Shown piece by piece: positions 58,801 through 64,000 of a DNA stretch of 64,000 bases. The notes beneath the pieces were generated by a model that was not told where the DNA came from, made no database searches, and saw nothing but the letters and a program-made list of their open reading frames with translations. The position numbers and the translations under genes were made by a program. Every line of letters begins with the position of its first letter. Positions within the stretch are counted from its first letter, which is position 1. This DNA comes from Rosistilla ulvae (lineage in GTDB: Bacteria; Planctomycetota; Planctomycetia; Pirellulales; Pirellulaceae). The stretch lies in NCBI RefSeq assembly GCF_007741475.1, contig NZ_CP036261.1, positions 930,001 through 994,000 on the forward strand, read 5' to 3'.

Positions 58801-61800
58801 AATCGAATCGGGTTGAATGGCGATGATCCGTCGACAGCGCCGGGTTGAACCTTGAAAGCACCCTCGAAGCCGAGGAATCCAGCCTCTTCACCCAAGTACT
58901 GCTCAACCGAATCGAAATCGACGTCACCCAAAGTATCGCGGAACCCATCGATGAAGTTCATGATTTCCACGGGATCGGTTCTTGTGGCTCCAACACCCAG
59001 CGCACCTGCGATCAACGCGTTGCCTTGAAATCCGCCCATCGAACGCTGAATCAAGACTCCATCAAACTCGGCTTCCAAGAACCCATTGCCATCCACATCC
59101 AATCGGGATTGTGCCGCTGTCAATTCGCCTTCGGCCTGCAATCGGGTTAGCGGCCCTATCAGTGCAGCGGCCGGTTCACCGAGCAACGTTACAAAGTACG
59201 CTTCGATCGTTGCTGCGTCGGTACGCGTTGCGTCTTTTCCAATCACATTTTCGATCAACGCATCGCCACGCAAGCCCTGCAAGTATCGAACGATCAGTTG
59301 CCCATCGCTGCTAGCCAGTACGACCCCATTGCCATCGATATCGATCGCCCCGTCGTTGGCAATGAACTCGAGGTTCGATTGCTCGATCGCTGCGTCGTTA
59401 AATCCTTCGGTTCTCAAGAACTCTGCCAGCGCGTTAGGATTTGAGATCGCAATCGAATCGATCGGTGTCGCCGACAGCGTTACCGATGACGATGGGTTTT
59501 GCACTTGCAAGACAACCAACGCGAATTTGCCATCGTTGATCAAGTCGGCTTTACCGATGTTCGACAAACCGATGGAGGTTGCCGGGGCGAAAGATTCCAA
59601 ACGCCCCGACTCCAGTTCCAACGCAGTTCCATCGGCATCGCCCAGCAAGCCATTCTGGAATACCCCGATCGAATTGATCTGGTTTTCCGTGACACGGATC
59701 TGCAGTTCCGTCACAAATTCGTTCAAGCGTTCCAGTGGAACGGCGACGTAGACGAGGCCATCAGGCGAAATGTCCTGAGCCAGGACGGTGGTTGCTGTGT
59801 CGCTCAGGAACAACGGCGTGTCGATCGATTGCCCGGAACCGGCCTCCCCAGCGGCAGCCGTAAATTTTTCAAGCATCAACTTGGGAACGCTCCCTTGGCC
59901 AGCAGGCAACTGGAACTCAACCGACTTCGCGTCGCGAGTGAACGTTGTGTCGAAGATCGAACCGAGTTCGACATCGACGATGTCGTGCTCGTGCCGAATC
60001 AATGGGCCGATTGTTGGCAAGCTATTGCCAAACAACGTGAAGCCTAGCTTCAGCGCTTCAAGTACTCCATCGACGTCGATATCAAGTCCAATGTCATTGG
60101 AAATACTCGCCCCGAGTTGAAGCGCGGGGGTGACTTCCAAATCCTCTGCGAACTCGCCGCCTGAAACTGGCAGGATCTTGATCGTGTCGCCCGGCGTGAA
60201 TGAGAAAACCTCCGTCGTCGTGAAGATTCCATCACCACTAGGCGAGGTTGCGCGTTGCCCGTTCACCTCAACAAGCACATCTTGATTGAACGCAAAAGAT
60301 GCTGTGTCGCGCCAGATCGGTTTTGCCGAAATATCTTGGTTGATCTTCAGTTTGGGTTCGATGTTGTAGGAGATCGTTGTTAACGAGGCCGATAGGAAAC
60401 TTCCCAAGCCGATGTTGAATTCACCTGCGGGAATCCCCACCATCGGTCCGATCACGCCGGCGATATCGACACTCAGCTTGGCAAGCTGTCGATCCGCCTC
60501 GGCGTCGGATCCTGCCAGAAAGTCGTCGGTTGTTGCCGACAACTCAAAACTGTTCTCTGCCGATTCTGGTTTGTCATCGACCAACCGAATGTCGGGCAGT
60601 GTCAGCGCCATGGATCCAACGCGTTTCCCCAAAATGCCGGCCGGTTCGTTAACGGTTAACGTAACCTCGCCCCCGAGCTGTCCGTCGGTTTGTCCGAAAT
60701 CAACGCCGATCAGCGACTTGGCGCTGATTTTACTCTTGGACGAAGTCGTTTTTGAACTATCGTCAGCAGCAGCTTTTGCAGTGGCTGCGGCGGTATCGGC
60801 GGCTACAATTCGTCCCTTTGCCGCGTTGCGTTCCGCAGAAGTCTTGGCATTCTTGAGATCAGTCTCTGCTTTCTTCTTGTCGATCTCTGCCTTGGTCGCG
60901 TCGTTCTGATGCCCCTTGATTTCATTGACAAGATCGTCGGCGATATTGAAATTGTCTTTGATGCTTGTGCCGATGTATGCAATGTTGCCGTCCAATTCGG
61001 GTACGAAGTTCCCTTCGCCAACCTCTTTGAAGACAACATAACCGTCATCGTCAACGACGGGTTTATTGACCGAGAACAGAGGAACCGATTGGTCTATATT
61101 TATCGGGGGCAGTGCGCTCTCGAAACAGCTCTCTCTGATGACGGAGATGCATCCTTTGCCTTCGAAATTTAAATCCATCTCCATGATCAGATCGGCGTAC
61201 GCACCAAATGTTGGCGAAATCGTGTATAGCAGGCCGTCGTCGATGTTCAGTTCGGTGCCAACAATGTAGCCTCCGGTCGCCTGATCTCGGACGATACTGT
61301 AGTCGACGTTTCCGTCGTAGCTGAGATCGACCGAGCCAGCATTGACATAGTATCCGTACTCGATACCAAAACGTCCGCTCACGCCATACGTTACCTCGGC
61401 ACTCACAATTCCGAAGTCTTTACCGAACGAACGTTGGCCGGTATCGAATTCAAATCCAAGGAACTCGGGTTCCGACAGTCGGCCGCCACTGGCTTGTTCC
61501 TGGGCAGACTGAGGAGACAGGTTAAAGCCGGCTCCAAAGATGAAAGCATCTGCACTGGAGAACTGGCTGCTTTGGTCGGACCATTTGAAATCGGTCGAAC
61601 TGAGTATGACGTTCGCTTCAAACGCACCGATGTCCGCCGCCGATCCAGTCCCCGTACCGGTTCGTTTTTCGCCCCGTTGATCGGTCAGGTATCTTGTGGC
61701 CGCACGCGCGTCGTTGGGATCGGTTCCCCGCACCGATGCATTGTTGAGTGCCGGACTTGTGGGTGCCAGTCCATGCGACACGGTTGCCCCACCATTGAAG

Positions 61801-63734
61801 GCTCGCGCCAAGACGCCGTGATCGCTGCTACCGGTCACTCGATTGATCAATGGTTCGGTCGCGGGATCGGGGGCCCCTGGCGCGGAATCAAACCAGGTCT
61901 GTTGGTCCACAGGAAGCGAACTGAGGTCGTTGTGCGATTCGATCAGATTGGAAACTGGTCGATAATCCATCGCACCGATCGTCAGATCGAAACCAGGAAG
62001 AATCGAAACGTCGGCGTTGTCGACCAAAATCGATCGATCCAATCGAAACGCGCCTGTTGACGAAAACAAGCCTCCCTGGACGTCTGCGGCTGTGTTGCCA
62101 ACAATCGACGAATGAACAATCTCGACATAGAGCTGCTGTTTCGTTGCCGGATCGATCACGATTCCACCAATGTCGCTCCTCGCGTGATTCCCCGAAACCG
62201 TCGTGTTGCCGATTGTCACCAGCGCCAATTCGGAGCCATCGGTCGAATTCAGAGGCGACAAAATGAAGATGCCTCCACCATCGTCTGCCGTATTGTCGAC
62301 GATTGCCGAAGATTCGACGCGAGTCCGCGTGTTGACGCCAGGACGGATGGCGATACCACCACCAAAATTTTCGATGTTGGCAAGTGACGACTGCGATGCA
62401 ATGTTGGCTCCAACCGTGGTTGTTTGCATCTTCAGGTCGGCCCTGTCAATGAACAGACCGCCTGCGCCGGTGTGGCCTGTGTTGGACATGATTTGCGAAT
62501 CTTGAACGTCCAACAGTCCAGCAAAGACATACGCACCACCCCCGGAGTTGTCGCTGGCGTTCTCGCTGATCGCCGAATCAACAAACTTCGCTTTGGCCGA
62601 AGCACCACTAAGAATCAATCCACCGCCATTGGCTCGTGCATTGTTAAGCAAAATGGATGAATCGATTACGTCGGCTTGACCGAACACCGCCATTCCACCA
62701 CCGCTGCCCGCAGTCGCTGTGTTGAGTTGAAATTTTGATGACGTGACAGTCGTCGTCGCACCGGTGCCGACAAACAGACCGCCGCCGGTGCGTCCCGCGG
62801 TATTGAGGATCAGTGTCGAGTTCGCAAGCTCCAGATTCGTATCGGCGGCCGCGTTGGAATAGATCCCGGCACCATCGTTGCGAGATTCATTGGATCGAAA
62901 CTCCGACGTCGCCACCGACGCAAGCCCGCCGGTGTGCCAGATCGCTCCGCCATCTTCCGCTTCGTTGGTATAAAACACACCTTGCTTAACACTCAGGATG
63001 CCCTGCGCAAAAATCGCGCCACCATCGCCCACCCGTGCGAGGTTATCCTCCATTCGCGTCGACTCGACAGTGACCGAACCCAAGCTGCGGATCGCACCAC
63101 CATCTCCCGCGTCGGCACTGTTGTTTCTGAACAGGCTGTTTTCAACCTTCAACGTGCCGGCTGCCAACACGTCGATCGCACCACCAGCATTGGCGCTGCT
63201 GTTGATGATCGCCACATCATCAAGATTCAAGGTGCCAGCAACCGTAAAGGCACCGCCGGAATCGGAGCGTCCATTGGTGAACGTCAGGTCGGAAATCGAA
63301 ACGTTCACACCGCCTGCGATATTGAAAAAGGAGGTCGAATTGTCTCCGGAAACATGTATCGCATCTCGACCTGGCCCACGTATGCTCAAGTCGTCTGTGA
63401 TGGAAATCTCGCCGCCCGGCAGCCGCAGCGTCTCGAAGATCGAGATCCCAAGCTGGGTAAACGGAAACACGTCAGCCGAAAAAACAATCGAATCGGCGCC
63501 GCTTCCCGCCTCGGCATCGCCCACCGCCGCGTCGTCGTTTGCCGCAGTAATCGCTTCACGCAGACTTATCAATCCATCCTCGGCAACAATGTCTTCCAGC
63601 GTGGTTACGGTGTAAGCGGTCAGCAATCGACGCGGTTCAAATGCTTCGACCAACAGTCGACGACGACGGCTTGCAAGGTTGGATCGGATTCGCTTTTCGG
63701 AAGTCTTGCGGAACAGGAAATTTCGAGGACGCAT
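52893..63734 (-). CDS. Giant modular surface protein (3613 residues)
   Basis: The N-terminus is very basic and carries an LEPR-type planctomycete motif (VEAFEPRRLLTA, 29-40). Rough domain order: CSLREAI-like segment (53-68); right-handed beta-helix with SSFRNN-type repeats (130-620); a choice-of-anchor-type DIGAFE segment (665-705); an Ala/Lys coiled coil (935-995); two dockerin/EF-hand-like units with DIDGNGV and DVDGNGF (about 1465-1580); a cohesin-like domain (2131-2268); a second beta-helix opened by VSLREALQ (2278-2610); a LamG-like domain (2615-2860); Calx-beta-like repeats (2895-3145); a GEVED domain (3145-3310); an RTX-like segment (3315-3445); a C-terminal dockerin-like pair (3495-3575). 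It is probably secreted and either cell-surface or matrix bound. No exosortase tail is seen. One uninterrupted frame, start ATG at 63734. Confidence 0.9.
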   Translation of the reverse strand: MRPRNFLFRKTSEKRIRSNLASRRRRLLVEAFEPRRLLTAYTVTTLEDIVAEDGLISLREAITAANDDAAVGDAEAGSGADSIVFSADVFPFTQLGISIFETLRLPGGEISITDDLSIRGPGRDAIHVSGDNSTSFFNIAGGVNVSISDLTFTNGRSDSGGAFTVAGTLNLDDVAIINSSANAGGAIDVLAAGTLKVENSLFRNNSADAGDGGAIRSLGSVTVESTRMEDNLARVGDGGAIFAQGILSVKQGVFYTNEAEDGGAIWHTGGLASVATSEFRSNESRNDGAGIYSNAAADTNLELANSTLILNTAGRTGGGLFVGTGATTTVTSSKFQLNTATAGSGGGMAVFGQADVIDSSILLNNARANGGGLILSGASAKAKFVDSAISENASDNSGGGAYVFAGLLDVQDSQIMSNTGHTGAGGLFIDRADLKMQTTTVGANIASQSSLANIENFGGGIAIRPGVNTRTRVESSAIVDNTADDGGGIFILSPLNSTDGSELALVTIGNTTVSGNHARSDIGGIVIDPATKQQLYVEIVHSSIVGNTAADVQGGLFSSTGAFRLDRSILVDNADVSILPGFDLTIGAMDYRPVSNLIESHNDLSSLPVDQQTWFDSAPGAPDPATEPLINRVTGSSDHGVLARAFNGGATVSHGLAPTSPALNNASVRGTDPNDARAATRYLTDQRGEKRTGTGTGSAADIGAFEANVILSSTDFKWSDQSSQFSSADAFIFGAGFNLSPQSAQEQASGGRLSEPEFLGFEFDTGQRSFGKDFGIVSAEVTYGVSGRFGIEYGYYVNAGSVDLSYDGNVDYSIVRDQATGGYIVGTELNIDDGLLYTISPTFGAYADLIMEMDLNFEGKGCISVIRESCFESALPPINIDQSVPLFSVNKPVVDDDGYVVFKEVGEGNFVPELDGNIAYIGTSIKDNFNIADDLVNEIKGHQNDATKAEIDKKKAETDLKNAKTSAERNAAKGRIVAADTAAATAKAAADDSSKTTSSKSKISAKSLIGVDFGQTDGQLGGEVTLTVNEPAGILGKRVGSMALTLPDIRLVDDKPESAENSFELSATTDDFLAGSDAEADRQLAKLSVDIAGVIGPMVGIPAGEFNIGLGSFLSASLTTISYNIEPKLKINQDISAKPIWRDTASFAFNQDVLVEVNGQRATSPSGDGIFTTTEVFSFTPGDTIKILPVSGGEFAEDLEVTPALQLGASISNDIGLDIDVDGVLEALKLGFTLFGNSLPTIGPLIRHEHDIVDVELGSIFDTTFTRDAKSVEFQLPAGQGSVPKLMLEKFTAAAGEAGSGQSIDTPLFLSDTATTVLAQDISPDGLVYVAVPLERLNEFVTELQIRVTENQINSIGVFQNGLLGDADGTALELESGRLESFAPATSIGLSNIGKADLINDGKFALVVLQVQNPSSSVTLSATPIDSIAISNPNALAEFLRTEGFNDAAIEQSNLEFIANDGAIDIDGNGVVLASSDGQLIVRYLQGLRGDALIENVIGKDATRTDAATIEAYFVTLLGEPAAALIGPLTRLQAEGELTAAQSRLDVDGNGFLEAEFDGVLIQRSMGGFQGNALIAGALGVGATRTDPVEIMNFIDGFRDTLGDVDFDSVEQYLGEEAGFLGFEGAFKVQPGAVDGSSPFNPIRFNTVGNSGFRLTPATFGETVSYETAYLIDAADPDIRYELSKSADLTPTRAGTSLVSGDIPAGQLRDLTGPNNSGRDRVALETTQGQLGVDESIWLELPDRLGYQFEASAGHTFTELEFDTNAGDGELFFHEDPGIVGVDENCLGCDQFDEFADYDVFVPATNQWFAFSMDAGFVFPQPVTQFLLYARDLVDPSISSTLLNNAQAITQRIGFRFAGPDSSAPTIDGLSIGDRLTSVVPDQIFASETATAPTTFKIVRNGTDPVVTSTIGNAAPQTERLRSQRAEDVLGLVPSGDSFPLASLRSATFSGSEDFGDTLVVDHRAGAVFPTIGFAGDFDPNGETGTGDVLKIIGDGVFVDITDFEAYQILDVEVVDIREGGSNTLFLDGGSIHDNSARDAEGNTALIVMADADDLVDKGPGWVQLADQQLTVQGNSFTFNVYSQFGVLLKISNINGPPQAAAPAIAPPIFQNLAGTNAEGELIVATSEEFTPTQAVTVTPQVTQVEALDTISLDVSYAVLDPSEALPNSLHLLIHYDSSRLSFTGQRDLLADGLLVVGDMFETNPDDNGATDRMINVIWTKDQGVWPTNGATLADLLKLDFDVLGEVGETTVTVTGFASADYEFSGNEIVIDVLPKNFVVDLATDEDDGNVTAGDVSLREALQLAGNAGVASIVTFDPALAGVELILTEGPLVPAGEVTLAGLGADKTIISGNNVQQIMTIAEDVSVTLQDLALINGATAPNSFMGGAAIDNNGALRIERTWLNNNNADGNGGAIANGSQSDVYIIDSTISNNSATSFGGAIQHFGTRMFISGSTISGNRTRAVGLGSGGAIAVLGGALAIDRSTITGNSLPGGGVGAGIANGFAARGANEILLTNSVVAGNFISDNPNSLEFDESLFEDIGGVFSPASLNNFIGSDALFDTMIDDGINGNRVGTAEAPLDPMLGSLQINGGSLPTHLPLAGSPLIDAASRITIWEDSVNASEPQHWWRLAEQLGEQTAIATVGGLDGLYIGQDANFEDFSKGVPAGVVGRSFDTAIEFGAGSINETSAGFIEVTPSGDPAADVLPAEAFSIEAWIFNARAFDDGGSIISAGIDDLGSEAGWALSQFQNGIEFRVTTTDGTVRVVADNTNSVFENDIWTHVTATYDGANAKLYIASHEAVSVPLTGPIDYPAVGTGGGVVIGAKRDANTFIQYDGVIDEVIIYDHALSQQEITRHASSQFGAAVGIPSSDQRGFSRKAGDATDIGSVEVGPEPGFRVLEGPSSSVTEGGASASFGVVLDAPPAKSVTIRVERSAINSASDKNGASGEAGAPLARSEFEAEAIFQEFIFTPFNWNQPQTVRIDPVDDARVDGTREVSFGVSIDQQKSDVAFSNLAKQFVTIEAIDNEVAGFTVVESDGFSRTTEAGGRDTLTITLNGQPSGSVIIDIASANPREVAVETQSVTFTPTNWNIPKTVTVVGVDDDQNDGDQSVDVSFSVNAGQSHAAFANVPVQTIAVINANVAELDFGDAPTAAQSGFAADYPVTLAQNGARHSVGLLFLGSGVDAEANGLPSLNSDGDDNNGSADEDGVFVVADMVAVTGSSTTSSFSVTASAVGKLDAWIDFNQDGDWNDSGEQIFIARNVVAGQNLFSFTVPAGVSAGDTGARFRLSSTGGLAPTGAASDGEVEDYIATILDGDAAGGADISIEPPTAGTIDITNEGSDIVFRRGAIDLFKAPGNKVRTANIVGTDGDDTINLSNVDAIFAGTIRSDGADGNDRLNLTGENQDIDLTLLANDAIGGFETIDIRGEGANRLSLSRSNVLSMAIADDELTILMDPDDRLDTNNDGFSVTATEVVDGVFGTIATSGSATLKIHGAGWTNPLNRNDVNASGTVTPLDALVILNELARRSVLVAQSSVLIDPSTVNPHPLKFYDTTGDGLLAPLDALRVLNFLNRGSAVGEAPFAILPPPTVTESKDDNDEEQWLLIEPETLTGDQD

Positions 63735-64000
63735 CGAATGGTTCTTTCTTTATTGTTCAGTGTTCGCCAAGAATCGATTGCAAGAGGAACAGATCGATGG
63801 GACGCCTCGCCTTTGCATTGGGCGGCAGGTGGGAAATACCACAGGGGGGCGGGGCTATGCTTAACGCGGCCAGAAAGGCTTGGCACGCTTCATCAAAATG
63901 CAATTGCTTCATTCCCGACCGCACAGTGCATAGATATTACTGTGTGGGGGGGCGCAACCTACGTGTGAACTTGGACTAACCCTGAAGAACTACCCAAACT
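63735..64000. other. Upstream region of the giant gene
   Basis: The 266 bases at the right edge must contain the leftward promoter, but no clear -35/-10 pair was found. There is a small dyad CACAGT-N11-ACTGTG (63922-63944) of unknown meaning. Confidence 0.35.

Noticed and set aside
61434-62060. 208-codon antisense frame inside the giant gene
   Set aside because: It is a shadow of the strong leftward frame; similar antisense frames run along the whole gene because of codon bias.
63922-63944. CACAGT-N11-ACTGTG as an operator of the giant gene
   Set aside because: A 6-base dyad can occur by chance and is about 190 bases from the start, with no promoter recognised beside it.

Overview
The window looks like a chromosomal segment of a planctomycete, most likely from the Pirellulales (Rhodopirellula/Rosistilla-like). 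The grounds are two DUF1559 prepilin-like proteins, a five-haem PA14/c-type cytochrome protein, a giant surface protein with an LEPR-type N-terminus, GEVED and dockerin-like modules, an exosortase fused to an EpsI-like domain, a BBP7-like outer-membrane barrel, and a 23S-5S rRNA unit with no linked 16S gene. Base composition is moderately GC-rich throughout, except for one visibly AT-rich orphan gene (21349-22308) and the spacer upstream of the 23S gene. No CRISPR array or prophage was seen. There is one IS3-type insertion sequence.

Layout. 1-6001: exopolysaccharide and protein sorting (end of an O-antigen-ligase-like gene, a secreted peroxiredoxin, then a leftward set of WecA/TagO-like transferase, exosortase/EpsI fusion and TPR protein). 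6346-13882: DUF1559 protein and housekeeping genes (mtaB, clpS, M20 peptidase, serS, short RecQ). 14018-20740: secreted catabolic proteins (PA14/multihaem protein, alpha/beta hydrolase, beta-helix protein). 20835-22947: DUF2200 protein, AT-rich orphan gene and a possible 42-residue membrane peptide. 23113-26467: isoprenoid genes in the widely conserved order xseB-ispA-dxs. 26574-29948: GNAT-like protein, NAD-dependent epimerase, SpoU-type RNA methylase. 30217-33678: cell-envelope proteins. 33918-37837: nrdR, pfkA, a lipoprotein translationally coupled to a DUF1559 protein, and a hypothetical protein. 38120-39323: two TatA-type subunits and a hypothetical protein. 39391-44200: second polysaccharide group (Wzz-like chain-length protein, CPBP protease, phosphodiesterase, Wza-like export lipoprotein). 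44451-48452: leftward promoter-tRNA-Ile-tRNA-Ala-23S-5S-terminator unit. 48642-52267: thioredoxin-fold lipoprotein-like redox protein, tRNA-Gln, IS3 element. 52893-63734: one 3613-residue surface protein.

How the parts fit. The WecA-like transferase would start a lipid-linked glycan, the ligase-like protein would act late on it, and the Wzz-like and Wza-like proteins would set chain length and export it. The two groups lie about 33 kb apart, so the pathway is split. The exosortase would cleave and anchor C-terminally tagged secreted proteins, but no protein in the window shows a recognisable exosortase C-terminal tag. TatA proteins, signal-peptide proteins and the giant protein fit a cell with heavy investment in its envelope and in extracellular functions.

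No wholly new system can be demonstrated from sequence alone. The most unusual points are the unlinked 23S unit, a ClpS whose substrate pocket residues are changed, a RecQ lacking its zinc-finger cysteines, a possible HEPN-like AT-rich orphan, an IS3 orfB split at a run of nine A, a palindrome inserted in the xseB-ispA-dxs group, and the giant modular protein.
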